Below are positions 9,917-20,879 of a stretch of DNA of 64,000 bases, piece by piece. The DNA is from Pseudomonas sp. IPO3778 (lineage in GTDB: Bacteria > Pseudomonadota > Gammaproteobacteria > Pseudomonadales > Pseudomonadaceae): assembly GCF_013386825.1 (NCBI RefSeq), contig NZ_JACARC010000028.1:71335-135334 (forward strand). Direction: 5' to 3'. The position numbers and the translations under genes were made by a program. Every line of letters begins with the position of its first letter. The first letter of the stretch is position 1. Below the pieces are notes generated by a model, which made no database searches, was not told the origin of the DNA, and worked only from the letters and a program-made list of their open reading frames with translations.

Positions 9917-10912
9917 TTATTGTCCCAACTTCAGGCGAGCAGTCTCGCCACTGGTGAACGGCGCCACGTCCACAGGCTGGCCGTTGTAGGCCACTTGCGC
10001 GCCACGGGCAAAGCCCAGACGCAGCGTCAGAGGAGGCTTGCCGCCTTGGTCGAGCGTATCTCCCTTACGCTTCAGACCGCTGAACAGCACCTTGCCGTTG
10101 CCGTCGCTGACTTGAGTCCAGCAGTCAGCCACGTAGGTAATTTGTACACGACCATCCCCGGCGATAAGCGCCGGAGTGGTCGGCGCGGACATCGCCGGAG
10201 CTGCAGGGGCAACCGGAGCGGTTGTCGCCGGAGCCTGCGCCGGGGCTGCGGGCGTATGAACCGGTGCAGCAGGCGTCGCTGCAACCGCTGGAGCGGGTGC
10301 GACGGGAGCCTCTGCGGGGGCAGTACCTGCTTGCGGCGCAGGCTGCTCGGCGCCAGGCGCTGCCTCAGGCGCCGCCTGGCCCTGGGCTACGGCCTGGTCT
10401 TCCGGCTCGTCCAGCGGATGAATCTGGGTGGTGCCGTCGGCGCTTTCGACTTCGACGTGCTCCATGGCGTTGCTGGACAGGTCCTTGCCGCGCTGGGCGG
10501 TCTGGTCCTGCCACCACACAAAGCCACCGCCGATCACCGCGATCAGCAGCAACAGGCTGACAATCCGCAAAATAGTGTGGGAAACCCGCACAGGCTCTTC
10601 AATGCGGCCCAGGCCATGCACATTGCTGCCCTGGGAATCGGTACCGGTGATCTGGTCGAATTCCTGGACCAGCGCAGCCTGGTCGATACCGAGCAACTTG
10701 GCGTAGGCGCGGATATAGCCGCGGGCGAAGGTGTGCCCTGGCAGCTTGTCGAACGCGCCAGCTTCAAGGTTGCCCAATGAAGTCGTGGTCAAATTGAGCT
10801 TGAGGGCCACTTCTGCCAGCGACCAACCATTGCTTTCGCGGGCCTGACGCAAGGTCTCGCCTGGGTTTCCACGATTAGCTGCTACAACTTCCGGGTGCGC
10901 CGCTTTCATCAT
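9917..10912 (-). CDS. rodZ: cytoskeleton protein RodZ
   Basis: Bitopic membrane protein linking MreB to the elongasome and setting rod shape. The 331 residues contain an N-terminal HTH_25 Xre-like domain (about 17-85), a single transmembrane segment near 113-130, a long Ala/Pro-rich periplasmic linker (about 165-250), and the C-terminal DUF4115 beta domain. The ATG at 10912 overlaps the pilF stop in ATGA. The next codon is also ATG and could serve. Confidence 0.93.
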   Translation of the reverse strand: MMKAAHPEVVAANRGNPGETLRQARESNGWSLAEVALKLNLTTTSLGNLEAGAFDKLPGHTFARGYIRAYAKLLGIDQAALVQEFDQITGTDSQGSNVHGLGRIEEPVRVSHTILRIVSLLLLIAVIGGGFVWWQDQTAQRGKDLSSNAMEHVEVESADGTTQIHPLDEPEDQAVAQGQAAPEAAPGAEQPAPQAGTAPAEAPVAPAPAVAATPAAPVHTPAAPAQAPATTAPVAPAAPAMSAPTTPALIAGDGRVQITYVADCWTQVSDGNGKVLFSGLKRKGDTLDQGGKPPLTLRLGFARGAQVAYNGQPVDVAPFTSGETARLKLGQ

Positions 10913-11667
10913 TGCTCCGACAGGTATTGCTGATATTCCGGCGTACCGGGATAGAGTCGTTCGAGTTGCTGGCCAAAACGTGCGGCCTTGTCGCGTTCTT
11001 CATGAACCGTCGCCAGGCGCACACCGAGCAATAGACTACGTGCATTTTGCCCGCTCAGCAGGCTAAAACGCTCGTAATAGTCACGTGCCGGCACATAATG
11101 CCTGTCTTCGAAGGACAACTCAGCCATTTCGAGCAACGCTCGTGGCTGGCGCTGGTTCAGGTGCAGGGCTTTTTCCAGTTGCTGGCGGGCGGTGTCGCGC
11201 TGGCCGAGGCGCATCGAGGTCACCCCAAGGTTCTCGAAAACCCGCGAGCGCTCAGGATAGAGGGTATCGGCCGCAGCCTGCTGGAAATATTCGGACGCCT
11301 GGTCATAACGCTTCTGCGCAAACAAAAAACTGCCGTAATTGTTCAGCAGCCTCGGGTCGCCAGGACGTGTGGCCAGGGCCTTGTGGAAATAGTGATCGGC
11401 CAGTTCGGGCTCAGCCTGGGCCTGAAACACCAGGGCCAATGCAGCATTGGCGTCGGCGTCGCTGCCATCCAGCTCAAGGGCCTTCTTCAGCGGCACCTTG
11501 GCTTGCTCGGCCAGCCCTTGCTGCAAGTACCCCAGGCCCAGCTGCACATAGGCAGCACGCGCTTCGTCACGGCCCTTGCCGGTTTGCAACGGGCTGTCAT
11601 GGCCCGATGAAACACAGCCAGCCGCAAGGCTGGCAACAAACAAAAGCAGCGCAAGGCGCAAGGGCAT
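10909..11667 (-). CDS. pilF: type IV pilus biogenesis/stability lipoprotein PilW (PilF)
   Basis: Pilotin lipoprotein needed for PilQ secretin assembly. The 252 residues begin with a lipoprotein signal peptide with LAAGC (Cys 18) and contain about six TPR units between residues 37 and 215. The gene lies between rlmN and rodZ, the standard Pseudomonas arrangement, and overlaps rodZ by 4 bases. Confidence 0.93.
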   Translation of the reverse strand: MPLRLALLLFVASLAAGCVSSGHDSPLQTGKGRDEARAAYVQLGLGYLQQGLAEQAKVPLKKALELDGSDADANAALALVFQAQAEPELADHYFHKALATRPGDPRLLNNYGSFLFAQKRYDQASEYFQQAAADTLYPERSRVFENLGVTSMRLGQRDTARQQLEKALHLNQRQPRALLEMAELSFEDRHYVPARDYYERFSLLSGQNARSLLLGVRLATVHEERDKAARFGQQLERLYPGTPEYQQYLSEQ

Positions 11668-11679
11668 AGAGATCCTCTC

Positions 11680-12828
11680 TCAGGTTCGAGTCGCGGCGCT
11701 TTGCGGCATATCGTCGGCGGCACTCAATTCACGCACGGCGATATAACGTTCGCTGCGACGGGTGCGATCCAGCACCTGTCCTACCAATTGGCCACATGCC
11801 GCATCGATGTCTTCGCCGCGGGTGGTGCGTACGGTGACATTGAAGCCTGCATGGTGCAGTTGATCCTGGAAACGGCGGATGGCGTTGTTGCTCGGCCGCT
11901 CGTAGCCAGAATGGGGAAACGGGTTGAACGGAATCAGGTTGATCTTGCACGGTACATTCTTGAGCAGCTCGATCATCTCGACAGCGTGCTCGACCTTGTC
12001 GTTGATGTCCTTGAGCATGGTGTACTCAATGGTCAACACGCGCTTTTCGCCCAACGTCGCCATGTAGCGCTGGCAAGATTCGAGCAGCATCTTAAGCGGA
12101 TACTTCTTGTTGATCGGCACCAATTGGTTACGCAATGCGTCATTCGGTGCGTGCAGCGACAACGCCAGTGAGACGTCGATGTGCTTGGCCAGCTCATCGA
12201 TCATCGGTACCACGCCGGAGGTCGACAGGGTCACACGGCGCTTGGAGATGCCGTAGCCCAGGTCGTCCATCATCAGGTGCATGGCCGCAACCACGTTGTC
12301 GAAGTTCAGCAGCGGCTCGCCCATGCCCATCATCACCACGTTGGTGATGGCACGGTCGGCGGTCGCCGGGATGCTGCCGAACGATTTATTGGCAATCCAC
12401 ACCTGGCCGATGACTTCGGCGGCGGTGAGGTTGCTGTTGAAACCTTGCTTGCCGGTGGAGCAGAAACTGCAATCCAGGGCACAGCCTGCCTGGGACGAAA
12501 CGCACAATGTGCCGCGCTTGCCCTGGGGGATGTAAACGGTCTCGACGCAGCTGCCGGACGCCACGCGCACCACCCATTTACGGGTGCCGTCGGTGGAGAT
12601 GTCCTCGCTGACCACTTCGGGGCCGCGAACTTCGGCAATGGCCTTGAGCTTGTCGCGCAGGGCCTTGCTGACGTTCGTCATGGCGTCGAAATCATCGACG
12701 CCAAGATGGTGAATCCACTTCATTACCTGAGCGGCACGAAAACGCTTCTCCCCGATTGAGTCGAAGAATTTTTCCATTTCCTGTTGAGTCAGACCCAGCA
12801 GGTTGGTTTTTGCAGTCAATGTAGTCAT
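11680..12828 (-). CDS. rlmN: dual-specificity 23S rRNA A2503 / tRNA A37 methyltransferase RlmN
   Basis: Radical SAM enzyme that adds the C2 methyl group to A2503 of 23S rRNA and A37 of some tRNAs. The 382-residue protein shows the CxxxCxxC cluster motif in [11 protein letters not shown], the [14 protein letters not shown]-binding loop and the C-terminal catalytic Cys near DAACGQL. It is located 30 bases downstream of ndk and directly upstream of pilF. The C-terminus is slightly extended relative to E. coli. Confidence 0.96.
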   Translation of the reverse strand: MTTLTAKTNLLGLTQQEMEKFFDSIGEKRFRAAQVMKWIHHLGVDDFDAMTNVSKALRDKLKAIAEVRGPEVVSEDISTDGTRKWVVRVASGSCVETVYIPQGKRGTLCVSSQAGCALDCSFCSTGKQGFNSNLTAAEVIGQVWIANKSFGSIPATADRAITNVVMMGMGEPLLNFDNVVAAMHLMMDDLGYGISKRRVTLSTSGVVPMIDELAKHIDVSLALSLHAPNDALRNQLVPINKKYPLKMLLESCQRYMATLGEKRVLTIEYTMLKDINDKVEHAVEMIELLKNVPCKINLIPFNPFPHSGYERPSNNAIRRFQDQLHHAGFNVTVRTTRGEDIDAACGQLVGQVLDRTRRSERYIAVRELSAADDMPQSAATRT

Positions 12829-12858
12829 GGATTCACCTTCGCTCTTTTAAGCCAATGC

Positions 12859-13284
12859 TTAGCGAGCGGTTACTTCAGTAGCAGCGAAAAAGTACGAGAT
12901 TTCGCGGGCAGCAGCGGCTTCGGAGTCCGAACCGTGAACGGCGTTGGCGTCGATCGATTCAGCGAAGTCAGCGCGGATGGTACCGGCAGCAGCTTCTTTA
13001 GGGTTGGTAGCGCCCATCAGTTCGCGGTTCAGAGCGATAGCGTTTTCGCCTTCCAGAACCTGAACAACAACAGGACCGGAGATCATGAAGGCAACCAGGT
13101 CGCCGAAGAAACCACGAGCGCTGTGCTCAGCGTAGAAGCCTTCAGCTTCAGCTTTGGACAGTTGCTTGAGTTTCGAAGCTACAACCTTCAGGCCGGCTTT
13201 TTCGAAACGAGTGGTGATCTCGCCGATGACGTTTTTTGCAACAGCGTCAGGCTTGATGATGGAGAAAGTACGTTGAACAGCCAT
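12859..13284 (-). CDS. ndk: nucleoside diphosphate kinase
   Basis: Transfers the gamma-phosphate between nucleoside triphosphates and diphosphates. The 141-residue protein has the family start ([12 protein letters not shown]) and the catalytic loop around the conserved NAVHGSDS, whose His is the phosphorylated residue. It is separated from the upstream isc operon by a terminator hairpin, so it probably has its own promoter in the 13285-13315 region. Confidence 0.97.
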   Translation of the reverse strand: MAVQRTFSIIKPDAVAKNVIGEITTRFEKAGLKVVASKLKQLSKAEAEGFYAEHSARGFFGDLVAFMISGPVVVQVLEGENAIALNRELMGATNPKEAAAGTIRADFAESIDANAVHGSDSEAAAAREISYFFAATEVTAR

Positions 13285-13314
13285 GGTGTAACTCCAGAAA
13301 CGGTAATTTGCGAA

Positions 13315-13343
13315 AAATTAAACCCGCGAATTATACGCGGGTT
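13315..13343 (-). terminator. isc operon terminator downstream of iscX
   Basis: On the minus strand the perfect 8-bp stem AACCCGCG/CGCGGGTT is followed by TAATTTTT, 33 bases after the iscX stop codon and before ndk. Confidence 0.75.
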
Positions 13344-13375
13344 CTTGGGTATTGCCTAACTGCGTAAGGGAGGCT

Positions 13376-13576
13376 TCAGTCCTGCTCTTCTTTCCAGGCA
13401 GTCTGAATAGCTTCAAGAACCTTTTCACCGCCGCGTTCCCGATCATCCTCGAACCCTGGCAAGGCCATGACCATGTCACGCAAAGCTACAAAGTTCAGTG
13501 AATAAGGGTTCACGTCCGGGTGACCATCGGCCAGCAGGATAGCGATATCTTGTACATCAACCCATTTAAGACTCAT
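13376..13576 (-). CDS. iscX: Fe-S assembly protein IscX
   Basis: Small acidic 66-residue protein, last gene of the isc operon, that binds IscS and iron and modulates the rate of cluster assembly. The family pattern LKWVDVQDIAI, the YSLNFVALRDMV segment and a carboxylate-rich tail are visible. It follows fdx by 14 bases. Confidence 0.93.
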   Translation of the reverse strand: MSLKWVDVQDIAILLADGHPDVNPYSLNFVALRDMVMALPGFEDDRERGGEKVLEAIQTAWKEEQD

Positions 13577-13590
13577 GACACTTCCTTGAA

Positions 13591-13932
13591 TCAGTGCGGC
13601 GCTTCAGCGGCATGGTTGAGCGAATACTTCGGAATCTCGACGGTAAGGTCTTCTGTTCCCACTTTTGCCTGACAGCTCAAGCGCGATGTCGGCTCCAGCC
13701 CCCACGCCCTATCAAGATAGTCCTCTTCCAGCTCATCAGCCTCTTCCAGGCTATTGAAACCTTCACGGATCACGCAGTGACAGGTGGTGCAGGCGTTGAC
13801 GCCGCCGCAGGCGCTTTCGATCTCGATGTGGTTGTCGTGAGCGACTTCGAGAATGGACTTGCCGGTCTCAGCCTCCACAACCATACCGTCCGGGCAATGC
13901 TCGGCGTGTGGCAGAAAAATGATCTGCGGCAT
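13591..13932 (-). CDS. fdx: ISC-type 2Fe-2S ferredoxin
   Basis: Electron donor to the IscS/IscU machinery. The 113 residues carry the adrenodoxin-type ligand set Cys42, Cys48, Cys51 and Cys87, with an extra Cys53 typical of Isc ferredoxins. It sits 3 bases after the hscA stop, within the operon. Confidence 0.96.
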   Translation of the reverse strand: MPQIIFLPHAEHCPDGMVVEAETGKSILEVAHDNHIEIESACGGVNACTTCHCVIREGFNSLEEADELEEDYLDRAWGLEPTSRLSCQAKVGTEDLTVEIPKYSLNHAAEAPH

Positions 13933-13935
13933 CAG

Positions 13936-15798
13936 TTAACCCTCAAGTTCATTCAAGTTGCGACCCGCCAGGGCGGCTTTTACCGACTGGTCCATACGGC
14001 GGGCGGCAAAGGCATCGGTCACTTGCGACAGGCGCTTGGTCTGTTGCTCGATGGCGTAACCATCGGTGCCTTTCATCAGTTCAGCCAATTCCTGCATCTG
14101 CAGGTCAATGACCATGCGCTCTTCGGCATCCAGCAGCCGCTCGCCGTCAGCTTCAAGGGCGCCCTGCACGGCTTCGAGCAGACGCTGGGCATCGACTTGT
14201 TGCTCACGCAATACGCGAGCGACCTTGTCGTCACCGGCGTACTGGAACGAATCCTTGAGCATCTTGGCGATTTCGCCGTCGGTCAGGCCGTAGGACGGTT
14301 TGACCTGGATGCTGGCTTCAACGCCAGAGGCCAATTCGCGCGCAGCCACGCTGAGCAAGCCATCGGCGTCGACCTGGAAGGTCACGCGAATCTTCGCCGC
14401 ACCGGCCACCATCGCCGGAATGCCGCGCAATTCGAAGCGCGCCAGGGACCGGCAGTCGCTGATCAGCTCCCGCTCGCCTTGCAGCACATGAATCATCATG
14501 GCTGTCTGGCCATCTTTGTACGTAGTGAAATCCTGGGCACGGGCAACGGGGATGGTGGTGTTGCGTGGAATCACCTTCTCCATCAGGCCGCCCATGGTTT
14601 CCAGCCCAAGGGACAACGGAATCACGTCGAGCAGAAGCAGTTCGCCACCGTCGCGCTTGTTACCGGCGAGGGTATCGGCCTGGATCGCGGCACCAATGGC
14701 CACCACCTGATCCGGGTCAATTTCAGTCAGCGGTTGACGGCCAAAGGCCTCGGCAACGGCCTCACGGACACGCGGCACGCGGGTCGAACCGCCGACCATG
14801 ACCACGGCGGCCACGTCTTCCAGCTCGATACCGGAGTCACGCACCGCACGGCGGCAGGCTTTCAGGCTGCGGGCGACCATCGGCTCGATCAACGAATCAA
14901 AGGCTTCGCGGGTCAGTTGAGCAGACCAACTACCGTAGGAAACTTCAACCGACGCAGCGTCAGTCAGAGCCTCTTTGGCAGCGCAGGCGGTCTGCAGCAG
15001 GTTCCGTTGCGCGCCCGGGTCCAGGTCGGCAGACAAGCCGGCACTGGTAATGATCCAACCCGCGATGGCGTGATCGAAGTCATCGCCGCCCAGGGCCGTG
15101 TCGCCACCGGTGGCCAGCACTTCGAAGACGCCGCCGGTCAGGCGCAGAATCGAAATATCAAAGGTGCCGCCGCCCAGGTCGTAAATCGCCACCAGGCCTT
15201 CGGCGTGCTGATCCAGGCCATAAGCCACGGCCGCAGCGGTTGGCTCGTTGAGCAGGCGCAGCACGTTCAGGCCGGCCAATTTCGCCGCATCCTTGGTGGC
15301 CTGGCGCTGAGCGTCATCGAAATACGCAGGAACCGTAATCACCGCCCCCACCAGCTCGCCACCCAAGGTGGTTTCTGCACGCTGGCGCAGCACCTTGAGG
15401 ATATCGGCCGACACTTCCACCGGGCTTTTCGGGCCCTGGACGGTGTCGATGAACGGCATATGGGATTCGCCACCGACAAAACGGTACGGCAGCTGATCGC
15501 CCAGTTGCTTGACGTCGGACAGACCACGACCCATCAAGCGCTTGACCGACAGCACGGTGTTCAGAGGATCGGTAGAGGCCGCCAGCTTGGCCGACTCGCC
15601 CACTTCAGTGCGGTCAGCGTGATAGCGCACGGCAGACGGCAGGATGACCTGGCCATCGGCGTCGGGCAGCGGCTCGGAAAGACCGCTGCGCAGCGCAGCG
15701 ACCAGCGAATTGGTAGTGCCCAAGTCAATCCCGACCGCCAGACGACGCTGGTGCGGTTGAGGACTTTGACCGGGTTCGGCGATCTGCAGTAGGGCCAT
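13936..15798 (-). CDS. hscA: Fe-S cluster chaperone HscA (Hsp70 family)
   Basis: Specialised Hsp70 that, with HscB, releases clusters from IscU. The 620 residues contain the nucleotide-binding domain with [13 protein letters not shown] (about residues 22-34), the phosphate-binding [12 protein letters not shown] segment and [12 protein letters not shown], followed by a substrate-binding domain from about 390. Shorter and less charged at the C-terminus than DnaK, as expected for HscA. Confidence 0.97.
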   Translation of the reverse strand: MALLQIAEPGQSPQPHQRRLAVGIDLGTTNSLVAALRSGLSEPLPDADGQVILPSAVRYHADRTEVGESAKLAASTDPLNTVLSVKRLMGRGLSDVKQLGDQLPYRFVGGESHMPFIDTVQGPKSPVEVSADILKVLRQRAETTLGGELVGAVITVPAYFDDAQRQATKDAAKLAGLNVLRLLNEPTAAAVAYGLDQHAEGLVAIYDLGGGTFDISILRLTGGVFEVLATGGDTALGGDDFDHAIAGWIITSAGLSADLDPGAQRNLLQTACAAKEALTDAASVEVSYGSWSAQLTREAFDSLIEPMVARSLKACRRAVRDSGIELEDVAAVVMVGGSTRVPRVREAVAEAFGRQPLTEIDPDQVVAIGAAIQADTLAGNKRDGGELLLLDVIPLSLGLETMGGLMEKVIPRNTTIPVARAQDFTTYKDGQTAMMIHVLQGERELISDCRSLARFELRGIPAMVAGAAKIRVTFQVDADGLLSVAARELASGVEASIQVKPSYGLTDGEIAKMLKDSFQYAGDDKVARVLREQQVDAQRLLEAVQGALEADGERLLDAEERMVIDLQMQELAELMKGTDGYAIEQQTKRLSQVTDAFAARRMDQSVKAALAGRNLNELEG

Positions 15799-15849
15799 GG
15801 TAATCAGGACTTATCTGTATATCAGGCGTGCAACCTGGGCGGCACTGGG

Positions 15850-16371
15850 TTAATCGTCGAGGCGCTCTTCTAACTGGCGCACTTCGTAGGTGAGCTTGTC
15901 GAGGAACTGCATGCGCCGCATCAGGCGTTCGGCCTGTTCACGTTGCGCTGCATCATCCCAACAGGCTGCGAAGCTTTCGTTGAGTTCATCCTGGGCTACT
16001 TTCAGACGACGCTTGAAGACTGCGACTCCGGCCAGATCGGCCTCGTCCTGCAGGTCTTCGAGCTCTTCGCGCCATTGCATCTGCTGCATCAGGAAATCAG
16101 GGTCCTGGACCGTGACTTCAAGCGGCAGCTCGCGACCGCCCATGGCGAGCAGGTAGCGCGCGCGTTTGGGAGGGTTCTTGAGCGTCTGATAGGCTTCATT
16201 GAGGCTGGCTGATTGCTCCAGCGCCAAGCGCTGCTCACGCTCGGAAGCGTCAGCAAAGCGGTCCGGATGCACCCCACGCGCCAGTTCACGGTAGCGCGTG
16301 GCAAGCTGTTCAAGGTCCAGTCGAAAACTCGGCTGCAGCTCGAACAAAGCGAAATGACAAGGAGTACCCAC
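15850..16371 (-). CDS. hscB: Fe-S cluster co-chaperone HscB
   Basis: J-domain co-chaperone that delivers IscU to HscA. The chosen start is GTG at 16371, giving a 173-residue protein beginning (M)[13 protein letters not shown], the family length. In-frame starts further upstream fall inside iscA. The HPD motif is in GVHPDRF near residue 33 and a C-terminal three-helix IscU-binding domain follows. The start lies 9 bases inside the iscA 3' boundary, so the two are coupled. Confidence 0.95.
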   Translation of the reverse strand: MGTPCHFALFELQPSFRLDLEQLATRYRELARGVHPDRFADASEREQRLALEQSASLNEAYQTLKNPPKRARYLLAMGGRELPLEVTVQDPDFLMQQMQWREELEDLQDEADLAGVAVFKRRLKVAQDELNESFAACWDDAAQREQAERLMRRMQFLDKLTYEVRQLEERLDD

Positions 16372-16379
16372 AATCAGCC

Positions 16380-16703
16380 TCAGATGTTGAAGCTTTCGCC
16401 GCAGCCACATTCACCGCGTACGTTGGGGTTGTTGAACTTGAAGCCTTCGTTCAACCCTTCCTTGACGAAATCGAGTTCGGTGCCGTCCAGGTAGGTCAGG
16501 CTTTTCGGGTCGATGATCACTTTCTCGCCGTGACTTTCGAACACCTGATCTTCCTCGACCACCTCGTCGACAAACTCCAGCACGTAGGCAAGGCCGGAAC
16601 AGCCCGTGGTGCGAACACCCAGACGAATCCCCTCACCTTTACCGCGCCCATTCAGGGAGCGGCGAATGTGCTGCGCAGCCGCTTCTGTCATGCTGATAGC
16701 CAT
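16380..16703 (-). CDS. iscA: A-type Fe-S carrier IscA
   Basis: Scaffold/carrier protein passing Fe-S clusters to apo-targets. The 107 residues carry the three A-type cysteines: one in TTGCSGLAY and two in the C-terminal CGCGESF motif. It lies 27 bases downstream of iscU. Confidence 0.96.
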   Translation of the reverse strand: MAISMTEAAAQHIRRSLNGRGKGEGIRLGVRTTGCSGLAYVLEFVDEVVEEDQVFESHGEKVIIDPKSLTYLDGTELDFVKEGLNEGFKFNNPNVRGECGCGESFNI

Positions 16704-16730
16704 CGTGACTCCTTACTCGTCGCCAAATGC

Positions 16731-17117
16731 TTAGATCAAGCCTTTCTTCTGCTTGTAGTCGCGAACCGCCGCCTTGATGGCGTCTTCTGCGAGTACCGAG
16801 CAGTGGATTTTCACTGGCGGCAAAGCCAGTTCTTCGGCCAGCTGGGTGTTGCTGATAGTCACAGCCTCATCCAGGGTCTTGCCTTTCATCCATTCGGTCG
16901 CCAGGGAGCTGGAGGCGATGGCCGAACCGCAACCGTAAGTCTTGAACTTGGCGTCTTCGATAACGCCAGCTTCGTTGACCTTGATCTGCAGGCGCATCAC
17001 GTCGCCGCACGCCGGAGCGCCGACCATGCCGGTGCCGACATCAGGGTCTTCCGCGTTCATCTTGCCGACGTTGCGCGGGTTTTCGTAGTGGTCGATGACC
17101 TTTTCGCTGTAAGCCAT
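16731..17117 (-). CDS. iscU: Fe-S cluster scaffold IscU
   Basis: Scaffold on which 2Fe-2S clusters are built from IscS sulfur. At 128 residues it has the three ligand cysteines at 37 (GAPACGDV), 63 (YGCGSA) and 106 (KIHCSV), and the HscA-recognition LPPVK motif at 99-103. About 100 bases separate it from iscS, longer than other isc gaps. Confidence 0.97.
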   Translation of the reverse strand: MAYSEKVIDHYENPRNVGKMNAEDPDVGTGMVGAPACGDVMRLQIKVNEAGVIEDAKFKTYGCGSAIASSSLATEWMKGKTLDEAVTISNTQLAEELALPPVKIHCSVLAEDAIKAAVRDYKQKKGLI

Positions 17118-17219
17118 GGTACTGAATCCTCACTCATCAGGGCCGCTCTGGAACCCTGTAAACACGCCTGCGTTTTCCGCCACGTCTTTACAGAGCCTTT
17201 TGGGTGGCGGCTTCTATAG

Positions 17220-18434
17220 TTAGTGTGCCGCCCACTCGATCTTGGAAATATCGACACCGTCTTTGTACATGTCCCACAGAGGCGACAAGGTACGCAGCTT
17301 GGTGACGGCCTCGCAGACTTTCTGCGCGGCGTAGTCGACTTCTTCTTCGGTGGTGAAACGGCCGAACGTAAAGCGGATCGAGCTGTGAGCCAGTTCGTCG
17401 TTGCGGCCCAGGGCGCGCAGGACGTAGGACGGCTCAAGGGAAGCCGAGGTGCAGGCCGAACCGGACGAAACCGCCAGGTCCTTGAGCGCCATGATCAGCG
17501 ACTCGCCTTCGACATAGTTGAAGCTCAAATTCAGGTTGTGCGGTACACGGGCGGTCATGCTGCCGTTGACGTACAGCTCTTCAAGGTGCTCGACCTGCTT
17601 GTAGAAGCGGTCGCTCAGGGCCTTGATGCGCACGTTTTCGGCAGCCATGTCTTCCTTGGCTACACGGAATGCTTCACCGATGCCGACGATCTGGTGGGTC
17701 GCCAGGGTGCCCGAACGCATGCCGCGCTCGTGACCGCCGCCGTGCATGGTGGCTTCGATACGTACCCGAGGCTTGCGGCTCACGTAGAGAGCGCCGATAC
17801 CTTTGGGACCGTAGGTCTTGTGGGCAGAGAACGACATCAGGTCGACTTTCAGTTTCGACAGGTCGATGTCGACCTTGCCGGTGGACTGAGCCGCGTCGAC
17901 GTGCAGCAACACGCCCTTGGAGCGGGTCAGCTCGCCGATGGCGGCGATGTCGTTGATAGTGCCGATTTCGTTGTTCACGTGGATGACGGAAACCAGGATG
18001 GTGTCGTCACGCATCGCCGCTTCGATCATCGCAGGGGTCACGATACCGTCGGTGGTTGGCTCGAGGTAGGTGATCTCAAAACCTTCACGCTCCAGTTGGC
18101 GCATGGTGTCGAGGACAGCCTTGTGCTCAATCTTGGTGGTGATCAGGTGCTTGCCTTTGGTTGCGTAGAAATGCGCCGCACCCTTGATTGCCAGGTTGTC
18201 GGACTCGGTGGCACCGGAGGTCCAGACGATTTCACGCGGATCGGCATTCACCAGGTCGGCGACCTGGCGACGAGCGTTTTCCACGGCCTCTTCAGCTTTC
18301 CAGCCAAAAACGTGGGAACGGGACGCCGGGTTACCGAAGTTTCCGTCAACCAGCAGGCACTCGCTCATCTTTTGCGCGACACGCGGATCAACCGGGGTGG
18401 TCGCTGAGTAATCAAGGTAAATCGGCAATTTCAT
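17220..18434 (-). CDS. iscS: cysteine desulfurase IscS
   Basis: PLP enzyme that removes sulfur from cysteine for Fe-S clusters, thiamine and tRNA thiolation. The 404 residues include the PLP-lysine in [10 protein letters not shown], the substrate-binding ATTPVD opening, and the mobile catalytic Cys loop [14 protein letters not shown] near residue 328. It is the first structural gene after iscR. Confidence 0.98.
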   Translation of the reverse strand: MKLPIYLDYSATTPVDPRVAQKMSECLLVDGNFGNPASRSHVFGWKAEEAVENARRQVADLVNADPREIVWTSGATESDNLAIKGAAHFYATKGKHLITTKIEHKAVLDTMRQLEREGFEITYLEPTTDGIVTPAMIEAAMRDDTILVSVIHVNNEIGTINDIAAIGELTRSKGVLLHVDAAQSTGKVDIDLSKLKVDLMSFSAHKTYGPKGIGALYVSRKPRVRIEATMHGGGHERGMRSGTLATHQIVGIGEAFRVAKEDMAAENVRIKALSDRFYKQVEHLEELYVNGSMTARVPHNLNLSFNYVEGESLIMALKDLAVSSGSACTSASLEPSYVLRALGRNDELAHSSIRFTFGRFTTEEEVDYAAQKVCEAVTKLRTLSPLWDMYKDGVDISKIEWAAH

Positions 18435-18484
18435 GGACTTTCTCCTAAATCAGGCTGGCTGGCGTGCCGTTAGCTCTTCGGCTG

Positions 18485-18976
18485 TCACTCGACGGCGGAC
18501 GCTTCAATCTTGTCCAGACGCGGCGCCTTGGTGTTACAACGGCGCTGGTCCTGACGCTGGGCTACTTCTTGCACCTCGCGGCGAGTCACAAGATCAGCCA
18601 AGCTGATACCACTCAAAAACTCATGGATCTGCAGGCTCAAGTCACACCACAAGTGGTGCGTGAGGCAGGTGTCGCCGGCGTGGCAATCACCCAGGCCCTG
18701 GCATTTGGTGGCATCGACGGATTCGTTGACCGCGTCGATCACCTGAGCCACCTGGATGCCCTGCATGTCGCGGGACAGTTGATAGCCGCCGCCTGGACCA
18801 CGAACGCTGGAAACCAGATTGCTGCGGCGCAACTTGGCGAACAACTGCTCGAGGTAGGACAGGGAAATGCCTTGGCGCTCGGAGATATCGGCCAGGGACA
18901 CCGGCCCATTTTGCGCGTGCAAGGCCAGGTCAAGCATGGCGGTCACCGCGTATCGGCCTTTTGTAGTCAGTCTCAT
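18485..18976 (-). CDS. iscR: Fe-S-sensing transcriptional regulator IscR
   Basis: Rrf2-family regulator that in its 2Fe-2S form represses the isc operon. The 163 residues from the ATG at 18976 contain an N-terminal winged helix with [11 protein letters not shown] and the cluster ligands Cys92, Cys98, Cys104 and His107. A TTG two codons upstream is the only alternative start. Two abutting type-1 IscR boxes lie immediately upstream, so autoregulation is expected. Confidence 0.97.
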   Translation of the reverse strand: MRLTTKGRYAVTAMLDLALHAQNGPVSLADISERQGISLSYLEQLFAKLRRSNLVSSVRGPGGGYQLSRDMQGIQVAQVIDAVNESVDATKCQGLGDCHAGDTCLTHHLWCDLSLQIHEFLSGISLADLVTRREVQEVAQRQDQRRCNTKAPRLDKIEASAVE

Positions 18977-19009
18977 GGACAAGTACCAAGGTGTTTCAGA
19001 ATGGGAGCA

Positions 19010-19067
19010 AGTATGCGATTCCCGAGTATTTAAGTCAACTATAAGACCTAGTACTTTAGTCAGGAAT
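19010..19067 (-). promoter_or_regulatory. iscR promoter with two tandem type-1 IscR boxes
   Basis: On the minus strand, box 1 (19018-19042) reads ATAGTTGACT-TAAA-TACTCGGGAAT and box 2 (19043-19067) reads ATTCCTGACT-AAAG-TACTAGGTCTT. Both fit the known 25-bp type-1 IscR motif (ATASYYGACT...) and they abut exactly. Box 1 contains the -35 hexamer TTGACT (19033-19038). After a 17-base spacer the -10 CATACT is at 19010-19015. IscR bound here would block RNA polymerase directly. Confidence 0.82.
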
Positions 19068-19164
19068 ACCCGTAAAAAGGGCGCGCGAATGATAGCAGGA
19101 CGGGGGCGGATGGAACAGCGGGAACAGGGTCAAGCCCCCAGCCTCAAGACCAATGGAGATCAAA

Positions 19165-19253
19165 TGTGGGAGCTGGCTTGCCTGCGATATCGGTTTGCCA
19201 GCCAGCCTATCCGGCACTGACTCGCCGCCATCGCAGGCAAGCCAGCTCCCACA
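19165..19253. repeat. REP inverted pair, GGGAGCTGGCTTGCCTGCGA type
   Basis: Two inverted copies of TGTGGGAGCTGGCTTGCC-TGCGAT, separated by about 40 bases, lie between the iscR promoter and cysE. They belong to the same REP class as the pair at 1843-1926. Confidence 0.82.
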
Positions 19254-19275
19254 GGGATCGCGACCGGCTCAAGAG

Positions 19276-20058
19276 TCAGCCGGCCTTGGTAGCGCTTTCG
19301 TCCTTGATCTCGGCGAAATCTTCCGTGCGCAGCTCAGGCAGGTCCTTGGCGCAGTAGTTGCTGCCCAAGTCCTTCAAGGCACCGCACATACCGTCCAGCT
19401 TGCCGTCCACCGCTTGCAGGTGGTCCAGCAACTGGCCAATGGCACGCGCCACCGGGTCAGGCATGTCTTCGCTGACACCATAGGCATCGAAGCCAATCTT
19501 CTCGGCCATGGCCTTGCGCTTGGCCTCCTGCTCATCACCCACTTCCGGCTTGACGATGATCCGCCCCGGAATGCCGACAACGGTTGCACCGGGCGGCACC
19601 GCCTTGGTCACCACGGCATTGGAGCCGACCTTGGCGCCCGCACCGACGGTAAACGGACCGAGCACCTTGGCGCCCGCCCCCACCACAACACCATCCTCCA
19701 GCGTCGGGTGGCGCTTGCCCTTGTTCCAGGTGGTGCCACCAAGGGTCACGCCCTGGTACAGGGTTACGTCATCGCCAATCTCGGCGGTCTCACCAATAAC
19801 GATGCCCATGCCATGGTCGATAAAGAAGCGACGACCGACCTTGGCGCCCGGGTGAATCTCGATCCCGGTCAACCAGCGGCCAAAGTTCGACACCAGCCGC
19901 GCCAGCCACTTCCAGCCCATATTCCACAAGGCGCCAGACAGGCGGTGAATCCATATCGCGTGCATGCCCGGGTAGCAGGTCAGCACTTCAAAGGCGTTGC
20001 GCGCCGCCGGGTCACGGTGGAAAACACTCTGGATATCTTCTCGCAAACGCTCGAACAT
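19276..20058 (-). CDS. cysE: serine O-acetyltransferase
   Basis: Makes O-acetylserine for cysteine synthesis. The 260 residues show the SATase N-terminal helical domain and a left-handed beta-helix of hexapeptide repeats (about 70-190) with the catalytic GIEIHPGA and [12 protein letters not shown] segments. It follows trmJ by 2 bases and precedes iscR, the conserved order that places cysteine supply beside Fe-S assembly. The C-terminus carries an extra roughly 70-residue helical tail compared with short SATases. Confidence 0.95.
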   Translation of the reverse strand: MFERLREDIQSVFHRDPAARNAFEVLTCYPGMHAIWIHRLSGALWNMGWKWLARLVSNFGRWLTGIEIHPGAKVGRRFFIDHGMGIVIGETAEIGDDVTLYQGVTLGGTTWNKGKRHPTLEDGVVVGAGAKVLGPFTVGAGAKVGSNAVVTKAVPPGATVVGIPGRIIVKPEVGDEQEAKRKAMAEKIGFDAYGVSEDMPDPVARAIGQLLDHLQAVDGKLDGMCGALKDLGSNYCAKDLPELRTEDFAEIKDESATKAG

Positions 20059-20060
20059 TT

Positions 20061-20831
20061 TTAATCCTTCCGCTTAAGAAGCTCGCCACGGGCCGCTTTT
20101 TGGGTTTCCGTGAGGATGCCACGCAATATATTCATTTCCGCCCGGCTGACCGAGCTGCGTCCGTATAACCGGCGCAGGCGCGCCATCAAGTGCCGCGGTT
20201 TTTCCGGATCGAGGAATTCGATGGCCACCAGGGTCTGCTCCAGGTGCTCATAGAACCGCTCCAGCTCATCCATGGTGGCCAGCTCGCCACTCTTGGTCGA
20301 GGCGACCTCGTCCTTTTCCACTTTGCTTGGCTGACCCTCTGCAGCCAGCCAGGCCATGCGCACTTCATAACTCAGCACCTGCACCGCTGCCCCGAGGTTC
20401 AGCGAACTGAACTCAGGGTCTGATGGAATGTGCACGTGATAATGACATCGCTGCAGCTCTTCATTCGTCAGGCCGGAGTCTTCACGACCGAATACCAAGG
20501 CAATTTCAGCGCCGCCAGCAGCCTCTTCCACGACTTTGGTCCCGCATTCGCGAGGATCCAGCAGCGGCCAGGGAATACGACGGTCTCGAGCACTGGTGCC
20601 AAGCACCAGATTGCAGCCGACCAAGGCATCTTCCAAAGTGGCGACGATTTGCGCCTTTTCAAGGATGTCATTGGCGCCAGACGCACGGGCATCAGCTTCG
20701 TGGTGCGGAAACACACGCGGCTCGACCAGCACCAGGCGCGTCAGCCCCATGTTCTTCATGGCTCGCGCCACCCCGCCGATGTTGCCGGGATGACTGGTAT
20801 TGACGAGGACGACACGGATGTTTTGCAGCAA
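20061..20831 (-). CDS. trmJ: tRNA (cytidine/uridine-2'-O-)-methyltransferase TrmJ
   Basis: SPOUT methyltransferase modifying position 32 of several tRNAs. The 256 residues start (M)[19 protein letters not shown], a family signature, so a TTG start at 20831 is accepted although no good ribosome-binding site is visible. Knot motifs [16 protein letters not shown] and [17 protein letters not shown] are present. It overlaps nothing but abuts cysE and is divergent from suhB. Confidence 0.93.
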   Translation of the reverse strand: MLQNIRVVLVNTSHPGNIGGVARAMKNMGLTRLVLVEPRVFPHHEADARASGANDILEKAQIVATLEDALVGCNLVLGTSARDRRIPWPLLDPRECGTKVVEEAAGGAEIALVFGREDSGLTNEELQRCHYHVHIPSDPEFSSLNLGAAVQVLSYEVRMAWLAAEGQPSKVEKDEVASTKSGELATMDELERFYEHLEQTLVAIEFLDPEKPRHLMARLRRLYGRSSVSRAEMNILRGILTETQKAARGELLKRKD

Positions 20832-20879
20832 GGGAGGCGCTCTCGGACACAGGAAAGGGGAGCAAATCTTACAGAACAG

